NCBI GenBank assembly: GCA_946807835.1
Contig: OX327705.1
Coordinates: forward strand, 19,870,501-19,934,500
Length of the DNA stretch: 64,000 nt
Reading direction: 5' to 3'
Source of the DNA: Ailanthus altissimus
Lineage: Eukaryota > Streptophyta > Magnoliopsida > Sapindales > Simaroubaceae
This document shows positions 34,171 to 45,424 of the stretch, piece by piece; positions within the stretch are counted from its first letter, which is position 1, and every line of letters begins with the position of its first letter. The notes beneath the pieces are model-generated. The model saw only the letters and a program-made list of their open reading frames with translations, was not told where the DNA came from and made no database searches. The translations under genes and the position numbers were made by a program.

Positions 34171-35218
34171 TGTTGGATAAGATTTTTGTTAGAAAATTGG
34201 TGATTTAATAATCTTGGTTGGACAAGAATTGAGATGAATACTAAAGTGAAGAGTCACAAGAAGTCTAGAACGTGTGGGACACGTATGGAGAAGTCTAGGA
34301 CGTGTAGGACACGAGAGGGAAAGTGAAACGGGACTCAAAGACGCGAAGAAAAAGAAAAAAATTGCGAGGAGATCTTCCAGCGCCGTGGTGCCCAGGGCTG
34401 AGTGCCACGACGCTCAAAATAGAAGACCAGCGCCGCAGCACTGGATGCGAGAAGGGCCAGCGCCGTGGCGCTCAAGGACAAGCGCCGCGGCACCAGAACG
34501 CGTGGAAAAGTCCGTTTTGGTTTGGGATTTCAAGTTTTGGAAAGTTTTGGACTTCCAAAATAAGTGGACTCTTACTCCAACAAGGAATAGGATTTGTAGG
34601 CACGAAATACACCCTATATAAACACTTGTAAACCCTTGTTTAAGATCAAGCATTTAAGGTTTCAAGATGTAACCATAAGAGAGAATAGATGAGCTAGGTA
34701 GGCACTAAGTGCGTGGTGCACTAGGGTGTAACCTTGTGGGTGTTTTCTTCTTTAGGTTCTTTGAGTGAATAAAAGAGAAACACCATAGATCCTTTTGGCT
34801 TAGATGCTCGGGCTATTCTTATATTTCTTGTAAAAATCTCTTATGAGGAGATACGAAGAGGTCTTAGGGAGTCATAATGATCAAGGGTAAATGCTTAGAG
34901 GTCTCTATGGGAGATACTAAGGGGTCTTGTGGGATCATTGATGATGTAAGAAGATACTTTGTGATCTATTTCAATAGGAAGAAGTTGGATCATGGATCCT
35001 TTATGGACGTAGGCAATTTGGGCCGAACCACGTATATCTTGTGTCTTGTGATTAGTTTGTTTTCTTTATCTTTATTGGTGTGTTAATCTTATGTGTTCTT
35101 ACTTATGATGTGAGTTATGATTTTCCGCTGCGCATAGAGTAAAAAGGGGTATCAAGGTTGTGGTTTAATTGATGCCATAGGGTATCAAATTAAAGTGCAT
35201 GACTTGATATCCTCAACA
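34171..35218 (+). mobile_element. Solo LTR (about 1.05 kb) inserted in copia-4 gag
   Basis: Begins tgttggataag and ends tcctcaaca (TG...CA with an inverted TGTTG/CAACA terminus). The gag reading resumes directly after it (FDAVVTLISSKIGELKLNKAYS). It contains a GC-rich cluster of five units at 34377-34497 and a TATA box ctatataaac at 34613-34622, 116 bp on. The flanks attag and atttt share only 3 of 5 bases, so the target duplication has decayed or an edge is off. No internal coding sequence is present; unequal recombination between LTRs is the usual cause. The ORFs inside it are not genes. Confidence 0.75.
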
Positions 35219-36560
35219 ATTTTGATGCTGTAGTAACACTAATAAGTAGCAAGATTGGAGAACTAAAACTAAATAAGGCTTATTCGATGTTATTAACTTA
35301 GGATAGTAGAGTAATCTTCAGTTTATGAGGAAAATTAAGTACTCAAAATGTATTTAATGCTAACTATGCACAGAAAGGAGGAAAAAGAGGTGGTTTCACC
35401 TTTAATGATCAGAATAATAAAATGTCGGAGGAAATAGTGGGAATCACTTTGGTAATAACAATTCTAGTGGTGATTTTGGAAATGGAAGAGGTAATTTTGG
35501 TGGTAGTAGAGAATAGACCAAAACAACCAAGATGAAAGATTCAATTATAGCAGAGGTAATATTAAACTTATCTGTCAAATTTGTGAGAAGCAAGGGCATA
35601 TAACTACTAAGTGCTATTATAGGTTTAACAACAATTATATACCAATGGAGCACAAACAGAATGCAGGAGGATACAATCAGTTTTCTGAAAATCAAGGATC
35701 TAGAAATGCTGGAAATATGCAGAATAATAAAAATGTTTACTATGCTTCCTCAGCTAACTATGGAGGACAAGCAAATCAGGGATGGTACTTGGATTTTGGA
35801 GAAACTCACCATCTAGCCTATTATGAAAACAACCTAAAAATAAAACACAATCATTTAGGTATGGACCAATTAGTTGTAAGAAATGATCAAGGTCTAAAAC
35901 TAACTTGTATAGGTGAGTTTTTCTTAAATCAACAACTTGACATACTTTAACTCTTAAAGACATACTGTGTGTACTTGAAATTATTAAATATCTTTTAAGT
36001 GTGTCTAAATTGATTCAGGATAACTCTGTATCCATTGAATTTCATGATGATTACTATTTTGTGAAAGCCAAGATAATGGGAACTTTGGTGCTAAAAGGTG
36101 TGGCTGTGAAGGGGTTGTATAAATTACTGCCTTATTCTCAGCCCAACTATAATATGAAATCAAAAACTTACCTTATACATAATCCTTTGTCACTTTTTTC
36201 TCAGCTTGTAAAACCTGTACCCGATTGTCACATAAATAAGAGTCAAATTAATGCTTTTGACTCATCTTGTTGTGCCTTTGTATCACAAAATAAAAAATTA
36301 GTGAAATTTGAGAATTGGAAGCTATGGCATTTAAGGCTTGGTCATCCAAGTCCTTTAATCTTTAAGACTATAATGAAGAGTTGTAATAAAGTTCTTGCTA
36401 TGAATAAAATTCCAAATGGTTTATGTTGTGATGCATGTCAAATGGGCAAAATGCATAAACTTCATTTCTCTTGTACTGTTTCAAAAACTAAAAGACCATT
36501 AGAATTGATATATATATATATATTGATGTATGAGGACTTTCTCTATATGAATCAAATGAT
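35219..36560 (+). pseudogene. Copia-4 gag end, protease and pre-integrase
   Basis: After the solo LTR the gag continues to a canonical CX2CX4HX4C zinc knuckle (CQICEKQGHITTKC, about 35577-35620). The protease core reads WYLDFGETHHL (35790s), where the catalytic Asp-Ser-Gly is changed to Asp-Phe-Gly, so even without stops it should be inactive. The ORF 36001-36624 gives the pre-integrase domain with WHLRLGHPSP and CDACQMGKMHKL (zinc-binding HHCC) before the frame breaks. Confidence 0.8.
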
Positions 36561-38480
36561 GGTTACAAATATTATGTTAACTTTGTTGATGAACATAAAA
36601 AGTATAGTTGGATATTTCTTTTGAAAGCCAAGTTAAAAGCTTTAAACACTTTTATCTTATTTCAGAAACAAATAGAAAAACAATTAGATACCTACATTTT
36701 AACCATTTAGTCAGATTAGGGGGGGCGAGTTTAGATCATTTGCTGAATATCTCAAGCAAAATAGGATCTAATTTAAGTTATATTGTTCACACACATACCA
36801 CCACTAAAATGGAATTATTGAAAGGAAACACAGACACATAGTTGAAATTGGTCTCACTCTCTTAGCTCAAGCGAAAATCCCTCTTAACTATTGGTGGGAA
36901 GCCTTTCATATAGCAATATGCACCATCAACAGATTGCCCACACCAATTATAAATTCTCTATCACCATCCTAAAAATGGTTAAAAACCTTACCAGATTATG
37001 ATTTTCTCAAACTCTTTGGTTGCTGTTGTTTTTCTTTACTAAGACCTTATAATAGAAATAAATTTAATTTCCACATAGAAAAATGTATTTTCTTAGGGCA
37101 CAGTCCAATGGCTACAAATGCATGTATCCATCTGGAAAACTATACATAGCAAAACATGTTAATTTTAATGAATGCTATTTTCTTTACCATGAGCTTTTCA
37201 ACACAAACACTGCAATCTCAACTCCCTTCCATTCAAAATCATCAGTTTTTATCCAATTTACAATAAGACCTTCTTATTCAATCTTAGATAGTAGATGTTA
37301 TTTAATTCCTGATTCAGTTTCATAGCCATTGAAGCAGGATAATCTATCTTTTAATTTAGTAACTAGCTCACTAAGAGTAAGTCATCCAGCTCTAGATAAT
37401 ACACCACTTTAAACACAAACACAAACATAACCAGAGAACCTTAACCAATTACAACCTATAGAAGTTATACAAATATAACCATCTATCCCTCTATAGTCTA
37501 CTCATCAAATGGTTACAAGATCCAAAAATGGAATTTTCAAACCAAAGATGTATTTAGGTCATAAAAACGAGGATACTCTAGAACCAAAAAACAATATCTG
37601 AAGCTTTAAATAATCCAAAGTAGAAGCAAGCAATGGCTGATGAATATAAAGCCCTGATGAAGAATCAAATTTGGTGTCTGGTTCTTTCTACTGAAATAGC
37701 CAAGGTAGTAAGCAATAATTGGGTGTTTATAGTTAAATAGAACCATAGTGGGTCTATTTCTAAGTACAAAGCCAGGTTAATGGCTAAGGGGTTTCTTCAA
37801 ACTCTTGGAATTGATTACTTAGAGACTTTTAGCCCAATTATGAAGGCTTCAACAGTGAAGATTGTGCTGAGTTTAGCTGTGATGAATAAGTGGCTTATAA
37901 GGAAATAAACATTAATAATGCCTTTTTAAATGGTGATTCAACTGAGGATATGTACATAACACAACCAGATGGGTTTATTGACGAAAAAAGACCAACATAT
38001 GGTCTGGAACTCTTATCAGGTTGTATGAACATAATAACAATATATTTATATGCTAATTGGGGTTGTGACCCAAATGATAGAAAATCTATTCGAGGAAATT
38101 GTATCTATTGGGTCAGAATTTGGTTTCCTGGCAATCCAAAAAGTAGACCGTGGTAGCTCGATCAAGTGCAGAGGCTGAACATAGAGCCATTGTAGTTGCT
38201 TGTTCTGAAATCTTATAGATTAAATCTCTACTCAGTGAATTACATTTTCCTATTACATAGACTTCAATCCTCTAGTGTGATAACTAGAGTGCCAAACCTT
38301 TAGCTTACAATCATATATTCCATGCTTTTACAAAGCATATAGAGCTGGATGTTCACTTTATTAAGGAAAAAATTGCTGCTAATGATCTTGAGGTTCGATA
38401 TGTGCCAACTGAAAATTAGATTATAGATGTTTTAACAAAAACTTTGTCCTATGCTCAATTTTTTAAGTTGCGGTTCAAGT
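36560..38480 (+). pseudogene. Copia-4 integrase, RT (internal deletion) and RNase H
   Basis: Decayed frames show HTHHQNGIIERKHRH and YWWEAFHIAICTINRLP of integrase, then KYKARLMAKGFLQ, DYLETFSPI and NAFLNGD of the RT N-terminal part. Near 38020 the sequence jumps straight to the RNase H block YANWGCDPNDRKS, and then SSAEAEHRAI, HIELDVHFI and VPTEN. The RT centre with its YVDD motif is missing, an internal deletion of several hundred bp. Multiple stops and frameshifts are also present. Confidence 0.8.
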
Positions 38481-38498
38481 TGATGGTCACACCGAGAC

Positions 38499-38590
38499 CT
38501 CAGCTCATATACTATAACATCCCCTCTTAAGGTGATGGTCACACCGAGACCATCATCTTGAGGGGGGGATGTTGTAGTATATGAGCTGAG
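38499..38590. repeat. Imperfect inverted repeat across the polypurine tract and 3' LTR start of copia-4
   Basis: Arm 1 at 38499-38539 and arm 2 at 38549-38590 are about 41 nt each with only a few mismatches and one small indel, separated by a 9-nt loop. Arm 2 contains the polypurine tract (cttgaggggggga) and the first ~20 bases of the LTR. An 18-bp direct repeat, gatggtcacaccgagacc, also occurs just before the inverted repeat (38482-38499) and again across its loop (about 38534-38551). Confidence 0.85.
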
Positions 38591-38946
38591 CTAATAAGCT
38601 AAAGATGAGCTATAATATATGAACCGAGCTAATGAGTTGAAGATGAAGAAAGCTAAAGCTATTGGAAGGTGAAGAAGAAGAAGAATGCAGAATTAGTTAG
38701 ACTCTATTTAGTCAATACTGTGTCGTTTTGTATAATTTTTTTAATGACGTGGCACAAGTTGTTATAAGGTTGTTAGGGAGTTATGTGAGTTGTTATTTCC
38801 CGCCATTGGTCAGTATGTCATGTAGTAAGACTATAAAAGACTTAGTCTTGTTAGTTACTGGATGGATCAAATAGAAGTAATTCATTCAAGAAAACCTCTC
38901 TTTTTCTTGCATTATTTTTCCCAACTTTTCTTAGGTGCCAAACACA
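38570..38946 (+). repeat. 3' LTR of copia-4
   Basis: Starts tgttgtagtatatgag right after a G-rich polypurine tract and ends gccaaacaca. Compared with the 5' LTR it has a small internal insertion (gaagatgaagaaagc region) and scattered substitutions, pointing to an old insertion. Confidence 0.82.
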
Positions 38947-39646
38947 AAATATAGATCTATTACACTCTTGTACCTTTCTTTCATTAATGGACAATCCTCA
39001 ATTTGTAATTCCAAAAGTAAGAACGGAAAGTCCCCACCTCTGAAAAAGGACTTGAGCATTGGACAATGGTAGATCCACAGTCTGTTCATGAGAGAGATAA
39101 GGCTCTGAAAATTAGATAGTTATTTCAACTTGAGCCTTCTCCAAATGGTTAATTGAATTCGGCTTAAGAGGTGGACAAATATTTTAAATTCAAATCTCTT
39201 TTGAAATAAATATTCTCAAAATCTTTATTTAACTAAAATAACTAAGACAAATATGAAAATTTAACTAAAATGATAAAATATAAAATTGACTATAACATGA
39301 ATAAAATTTCTTGAATTATTATACATCAAATTTTCTTTCTTTAAAGAAACTTATCCTTGAATTTGAATGAAGTTGGGTGGACGAAACCCATAGTGTAACT
39401 TTAAATTATCGTGCAATACACACTTGTAATATTCCTTATCAATCTTTTTCGAAACTCAAAAATAGTCATACTTCATCTTTTTTTTAATATTTGTTCGTGA
39501 TTTTTAATAAGATATTTCTAAGAACGAATGGCTATCAAATAACTTCTTTTGTCTATTCTTAAACTTTGTTCAATGTGCTCATCAAGTAATTTAACCTTTT
39601 CCACTAGTTCTTTTTTTAAAACAACTTTCTTCTTCTTTTTTTTTTT
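38947..39646. other. Flank of copia-4, nothing recognised
   Basis: The first ~220 bp (38965-39190) are less AT-rich and may continue the interrupted gene-like DNA left of copia-4. After that comes AT-rich sequence with many broken frames. No family could be assigned. Confidence 0.35.
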
Positions 39647-39955
39647 TTAAGTTTTAATTGGTAGAATTATGTTAATCATTAATAATCTGCCTTTAACTTG
39701 AACTTCCTGTGAAATCTTTGACACACAATTAGATATAAAGTTTAAATCAAAGATGAAGTTTATCCTTGATTCCTTAAGTATGTCTTCAGTTAATTGCTTA
39801 GGGACATCTTCAATCACATTCATATTTTCAACCTCTTTCTTAAAAACACCTTTAGTATCTGTTTGGTTGAACTTCTCTATTGGGTAAAAGAACTTATTTA
39901 ATGCCAAATTTTTTTTATGATATTTGGTTGTAATTAAAAAAAAGCTTTTGGACAT
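39647..39955 (-). pseudogene. Unrecognised ORF, possibly retroelement debris
   Basis: 102 codons, Lys/Ile-rich, beginning MSKSFFLITTKYHKKN and containing EKFNQTDTKGVFKKEVENM. No motif decides a family. Together with the gag-like ORF at 40560-40829 on the same strand it could belong to a decayed gypsy element. This is a weak inference. Confidence 0.2.
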
Positions 39956-40559
39956 TAAAAAAATTATTTTATCTATACTTGTAAAAATTCAAATTTTGAA
40001 TTTTTAAGCGTAAAGCTTCTTGAGCTTTTTTAGTATATGTGTAATGTCACATATACTATAATAATAATTTTTTATTTTTATAATGTACTCTTAATAGAAA
40101 CATACTCAACTAACATATGTTTAATATTTTCTTAAAAGTCATCATATTTCTAATTCTCTATATCTTTACAATTATTATATTTTTACAAAAATCTACTAAA
40201 ATATTTTGTTGATTATTTTATTTTCTAAACAAAAAGAAGTATTATTTTATTTTTAATTTTTGTACAAAATACAATAATTTATATTAATTCTTTGATTATT
40301 ATGTATTAATTTTACTTGATTATTGTGTTTAAGAAAATATATAATAAATTTAAACTTATATATAAAAAATTTTGAATTGTTTAAAATTTGAATATAAATT
40401 TTATTAAGTGTTCTTTTTAGTAATTTAATAGCAAATAATCACTTTTAATAATATATAAACAAACGATCTAATACTTTAAAATTTTTTTTTTAATTGACAG
40501 TCAAATGATTAATAATTTCTTAAAAAAAATTCTACTTCTAAAAATTTTATTTAAAAAGT

Positions 40560-40829
40560 TCAACCAAACAAACTATTAATCATTATCTCATATGAAGCTA
40601 CAAAAATGGAATACAATACCTTATAAATTAAATATGAAGGCATTGGATATTTTATCTTAACATAAAGTCCTTCTACAAATTTATTCATAAAAAAATCTTT
40701 GCTCTCAACAAAATATGGATGCTTAAAATACTTTTTGAATTCAACAGTATAATTATTAATAAATCTGCAAGTAAAATTAAGAAGAATGCGGCGAAATCTC
40801 ATACACGCTTTATATGACTCCATGATCAA
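40560..40829 (-). pseudogene. Possible gypsy gag fragment
   Basis: 89 codons. The order YTVEFKKYFKHPYFVESKD then MNKFVEGLYVKIKYPM resembles the retrotransposon gag consensus (a Y-x-x-x-F block, then F-x-x-G-L). It starts ESYKACMRFRRIL. No nucleocapsid knuckle or pol follows in frame. It may be a truncated fragment; a host gene is not excluded. Confidence 0.3.
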
Positions 40830-41479
40830 ATTTTATCCTTCCCTTAAAAAATGAAGAGCTTTGCATTAAATTCCACCAATTCGGAGTTCTCTCTCTCAAT
40901 TCAAAAGCTACATATGGTGCTCATTGTTCTTTTGGCATTCTTTTTTTTTTTTAAAAAAAATAAAATTGCTCAACCTCATTCAATTATTAGAGAAAATATT
41001 TTAGAGTATAATTTTTCTCAAATGATCGAATGTTATACACTATGAAAATATTCTTTTTGTTCACTATTTTTATTTAATTTCTCTCTCTTTTTTTTTTTTG
41101 GATTTTTTCTCACTTTTTCTTTTCAACTCAAGAATCTTCTTTCCTCATAATTTTTTTTTCTTTTTACAGAAGTAAAAGAAGGGCAAAATAAAAACTTCAC
41201 CCAGCTAGGGTTTGATTTTTTTTGGCAATTAGTGGCCATGAAGATGACCAACAATGGTTAAATCTTGGAGAATGAACGAAGGGAATTGACTCCAATCTGG
41301 TTAATTTTTATTTGGAGACCGAATGAATGTAACTTTTTTAGAAATTAAAATAAATAAAATCAATCAATTAAATTTTATACTTTAATATTAAATTAAACTG
41401 ATCATACTGATTTGGTTCGATTCAAGTATTGTTTTTACCAACCCATAATGTAAACAAATCAATTCTAATACATTTCAAC

Positions 41480-42045
41480 AATAAAAAAAAAAAAAAAAAA
41501 AGAAACATTACCTATTCAATTCAAGCCCAATTACTAGAGAACATGTGCAAATAAAGAAACTTGAGCACACTTGTGGTGAAGCAGGCTGGATTTATATTGA
41601 AATATTTCAGCATATTCTGACAGTACAAAGAAGGAAAAGGGATATCCATCGGATTTTGAATAAGATACAAGATAAATAAAATATACATAGATCCTCTTCC
41701 AGGCATCTAAATATCTGCAACTTCAATTTAAGTACCTTCATTCTCTATTTCAGCTTTCAGTTTCCTCAAAGGAAAAGGAGTCTTCTTTATCCGAAACATA
41801 GGCTCAGCAGTTCAACTTTCTGGCCATGTACTCACTCACTCCAAAGATATGTGTTCTAATGGTGAATTTCCCACAACCTGAAATTCATTGCTTTCAATCA
41901 GTTACTAGTAAAGGAAAGTATGGTCCTTTTGAACGAAGTCAGAGGACTAAGAGAAATTAGGAAAACTACGGACCTCTTACATATTGTGATATCATATATG
42001 CACCATTCCATCAGCTATCATCACTCTGTTATCATCTCGCAGTTT
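41480..42045 (-). pseudogene. Isolated 3' end of a spliced gene (terminal coding exon and 3' UTR)
   Basis: On the minus strand, tttttcag (ending 42046) precedes a 54-nt stretch, 41992-42045, reading KLRDDNRVMIADGMVHI and a stop. A possible 3'-UTR intron runs from gtccgtag (near 41970) to gaatttcag (near 41881), followed by gene-like sequence to about 41480, where an A-rich run on the plus strand (poly-T side) begins. I do not recognise the protein, and no upstream exon was found before the MITEs and the copia fragment. It is probably the tail of a gene broken by insertions, or a captured fragment. Confidence 0.3.
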
Positions 42046-42367
42046 CTGAAAAATTACAAAAGATTTAGCCTTCAATAACAAGGCTAGTCAGGATAAAATC
42101 AAACTAGTGTCAATGACATTAATGTTTACTTAAAATCTTATAATTTGTTATCGTCCCAACTTGTGTTATGAACATCTTTCAAACAAATTTACTAAACATC
42201 AACTTCACCTCTGAGAGGAATACTATCTCTGCCATTGAATAATTGGCATCTGTTCCACGTATAAATGATGTGCTCAATACAAACTTTATGACACACAACT
42301 CTTTTTTTTTTCTGTTCATCCTATTAGCTCGGCTCATTGGAGTACATATAGAAATATATATATATAA

Positions 42368-42752
42368 TTAATCTAGTGGATTACATAACTCACCACATAG
42401 TGAGTTCTACTGTTACATATCATTGTTTAATAAATTTATAATTTTTTATAAATTTTATACAATTTACAATGTGCTATAAAATACTACCACGTGTCCTAGA
42501 GCTCACCATGTGATAAGTTACGCAGGCTATTAGATCAACTCTCTCTCTCTCTCTATATATATATATAGTGACAATATTGTCACATGTGGTGAGCTATGTA
42601 ACTCACCATATGGTGATCAACACTGTCATATATTATTGTCTAATAAATTTACAAATTTTTATAATTTTTGCACAGTTTATAATATACTAAAGAATACTGT
42701 CACGTGTCCATGAGCTCATCATGTAATAAGCTATGTAGCCTATTAGATCAAT
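42368..42752. mobile_element. Two tandem MITE copies with long imperfect terminal inverted repeats
   Basis: Copy 1 is 42368-42539: the left end ttaatctagtggattacata continues into actcaccacatagtgag, and the right end is its inverted partner (reverse complement ttgatctaatagcctgcgta). Copy 2 is about 42588-42752 with the same layout (gagctatgtaactcaccata...gagctcatcatgtaataagc). The arms are ~37 bp and about 70 percent alike. The copies are separated by CT and AT microsatellite sequence, and AT repeats bound the pair. Confidence 0.7.
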
Positions 42753-42849
42753 TATATATATATATATATGGGAGAGAGAGACAAATGATTTAGTGGATTA
42801 CGCCCACTATATGAAAAATTGAGAGAATGAGAAGAAAAAATTTGAATAA

Positions 42850-44130
42850 AAATTATGTATTACCGTGTCTCAAAATATAAAGAGTAAACTTTACATTTAT
42901 AGTGCTATTCCCATATTGAAAAAGAAAAAGAAACTAAACTAGATAATTACATATAAAAGAAATATACCTAAAAGGTAATTGAGAATATTTGACTTAAAAT
43001 CAATTTATGAGAAAATTATTTGATTTATTTTTTCTTTAACAAATCAAATAACTTATTCCTATTTAACAAATTATTTAATTTATTTCATTTTTTAATACTC
43101 ACTTTCAAGTTGGAGAGTGAATGTTAAGGACTCCCAACTTGCCAAGCAAAAATAAGAAAGCATCTTGACCTAATAGCTTAGTAAAAAGGTCAGCAACTTG
43201 TTTTTTGCTTTTCATGAAAGAAGTCTTAAGCTCTTCTTTTTATATTCATTCACGGACTATATGACAATCTATTTCAATATGTTTTATCTTTTCATGAAAG
43301 ACAAAGTTGGTTGAAATATAAATTGTCACTTGGTTGTCACAAAAGAGTTGAGTTAGTTCTGAGTAAGATACTTGTAAACCTTTTAATCACTTGGTTGTCA
43401 CAAAAGAGTTGAGTTGGTTCTAAGTAAGATACTTGTAAATCTTTTAATAAGTATCGTAATCAAGTTAATTCGTAAGTAATCAATGCCATAGACTTATATT
43501 CGAATTCTGCTGAGGACCGTGATACTGTGACTTATTTTTTACTTTTCTATAAAATCATTGAATTATCAAGATAAACACAATAACTAGTAATTGATAATCA
43601 TGTATTTGAACATCTAGTATTATCTGCATCACAAAAATTTGTCAACGGTAGCTTTTCATGTGAAGAAAATAAAAAACCCTATCCTAGAGTCTTTTTTAAG
43701 TATCGCAATAGCCGATGTACTGCTTCGAAATATAAATTTCTGAGTTGTTGCATAAACTAATTAAGTGTATTAAATGATTAAGTAATGTTTGGTCTAATGA
43801 TAGTAAGATAAATCAGTTTTTCAATCAACATGCGATAGTGACTTAAATTATTAAGCAACTCCCTCTCATTAAAAGTAAGTTTGTGATTTTTTTCATAGCA
43901 AACTTTGCAGGTTTGGCACTTAGAAGTATAACCTTATCTAGTATGTCAAGTGTGTATTTTGATTGGTTGATAAAAATTCTTACTTTATATCGAGCAACTT
44001 TTATTTTAAAAAAATATTTCAAATGACCGAAATCCTTAATCTGAAAATAATTGACCAAGAAATTTTTTATCTTTTGTATCATTTTTTTCATTGTTGCTAG
44101 TGATGATCATGTCGTCGACATAAAAAAAGA
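42850..44130 (-). pseudogene. Copia RT/RNase H fragment (copia-5) with possible 3' LTR start
   Basis: On the minus strand the frame starts at FYVDDMIITSN (about 44115, the catalytic RT motif), continues QIKDFGHLKYFFKIKVA and QSKYTLDILDK, then RNase H residues RLLRYLKKTLG, NFCDAD and SRSSAEFEYKSMA, and ends with KIKHIEIDCHIVRE, LFTKLLGQDAF and LGVLNIHS as expected at the pol end. Many stops break it. A 61-bp exact-length tandem duplication (43326-43386, 43387-43447) lies inside. Sequence beyond 43100 towards 42850 may be the start of a 3' LTR. Gag, integrase and the RT front are absent. Confidence 0.7.
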
Positions 44131-45300
44131 CAACAACTAGAGAATTATCATTAACATTAGTGAATATATATATATATATATATATATGGCGAGGTTCCAT
44201 AATTTAAAATCTTGACTTAAATTTTTATCTTTTGATCTTATATAATTTAATAATATAAAGTTGACAATATTAACTACTATTTTTAATTTTAAATCCCACC
44301 ATTGGATTGCATAAAATCGATAAATATAAATTGAAGTCACTTTTTAATTTAAAATTTTAAGTTAAGCGTACTCTCCCTATATATAAACACCTAAACACAT
44401 AAATTGAGGAAATCTCAATAAGAGAAGAGGGTAATAAACAAGTATAATCATTGTTTTCATAGAAAGGGATATATTAGGTTAATTCGAAAAAGCTTATAAG
44501 TACAATTACATCAAATAATAAAGATTAAATACATGGTGGATATTTTATTTGCTTCTTTTTTTTGTTGTTGCTCTAATTATGGAAAGTAAACATTTTATCC
44601 CAAATATAAATGTCTCAGATGGAGGAACTTAGATTACTCAAAGAGGAGTTTAATAAAAAGCAGGCAAGGTAATGAAAAAAAAGAAAGGATATGATAAACT
44701 TGTACAACTGATTGCAGACAAGATTATAAGAATTATGTTCAAGTTGTAGGTAATTAATTACTTTCTATTGTTATATGATAAATTTTTTAATTATTAACTA
44801 ACATTGTGTTAAAGAGAATCTGCTTCATAATTCGCTTCAAGTAAGGTTATTAGTAGCTTAATTTGATCACAACATTAGTTAGGAAATATGAAGATTCTTT
44901 ATGTTGGTCACTAAATTAAGAACAAGTAAAACCATGTTCCAGTTCCAGTTCATAAAATTAAACAAAGCTGATAGCTGTAACTGTAAGGTAGTTTAAAATT
45001 TGTTGAAAATTAATTGCTAAGCAACAGCTACAATAGCTTTTTTTTAATGGAAGTTAGAAGGATCCCATGTCACAAGATTCATGTCTTATGTCTTACTTCT
45101 ATTTCACATTCAATTTTTTTTTTTTCCTCTTTTTCCGAATCGACTCTAGTTCATGTTCAATTTTAAGACTAATATTGTACTATGGAAGAGTTGTTATGAA
45201 TAAAAATTTAATTAATAGCCAGCAGCAGAAGAGATTATCATTTCCCATACAAGACAACCATCAATATATTCAATATTCATAACATAATCCATAATCCTTA
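44131..45300. other. Intergenic DNA with an AT microsatellite and two exon-like stretches
   Basis: An (AT)n run lies at about 44163-44188. On the plus strand, tgtctcag precedes 44618-44667 (MEELRLLKEEFNKKQA then AG before gtaatg), and gattgcag precedes a second stretch near 44719-44749 (QDYKNYVQVV before gtaatt). The phases join. These could be two exons of a coiled-coil protein fragment; no further exon was found. No other structure is seen. Confidence 0.3.
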
Positions 45301-45328
45301 TTTATAAAAAGCAATTTTGGGCGCTTGG

Positions 45329-45355
45329 GGGTGCTTGCTTCGTGGGCAAGCACCC
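45329..45355. repeat. Perfect 10-bp GC-rich hairpin
   Basis: gggtgcttgc (45329-45338) pairs exactly with gcaagcaccc (45346-45355) around the loop ttcgtgg. It sits in a GC-rich island in AT-rich DNA. It may be the end of an inverted-repeat element, but no partner terminus was found. Confidence 0.7.
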
Positions 45356-45424
45356 ACACATAACAACGTTTCTCTGATCGGTTGGAGATTTGAGTCCGAG
45401 TAAATATTAGGTAATTGATTTATT

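Larger units (their letters stand above)
33239..38946 (+). mobile_element. Decayed Ty1/copia retrotransposon (copia-4) with nested solo LTR
   Basis: A plus-strand element with LTRs at about 33239-33598 and 38570-38946, a PBS at 33614-33627 and a polypurine tract just before 38570. Gag is interrupted by a 1048-bp solo LTR (34171-35218). Pol remains include zinc knuckle, protease, pre-integrase, parts of integrase, the start of RT and RNase H. The gag type and the short LTRs resemble Retrofit/Ale-like copia elements (inference). No clean 5-bp target duplication was found. Confidence 0.85.

Noticed and set aside
34274..34653. ORFs of 79-115 codons in the solo LTR
   Set aside because: Different frames and strands across the same GC units; no conservation.
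42541..42570. CRISPR-like or regulatory meaning of the CT/AT runs
   Set aside because: Simple microsatellites between two MITE copies; no spacer structure.
45067..45282. 71-codon ORF
   Set aside because: Phe/Ser/Leu low-complexity, no motif, no splice support.
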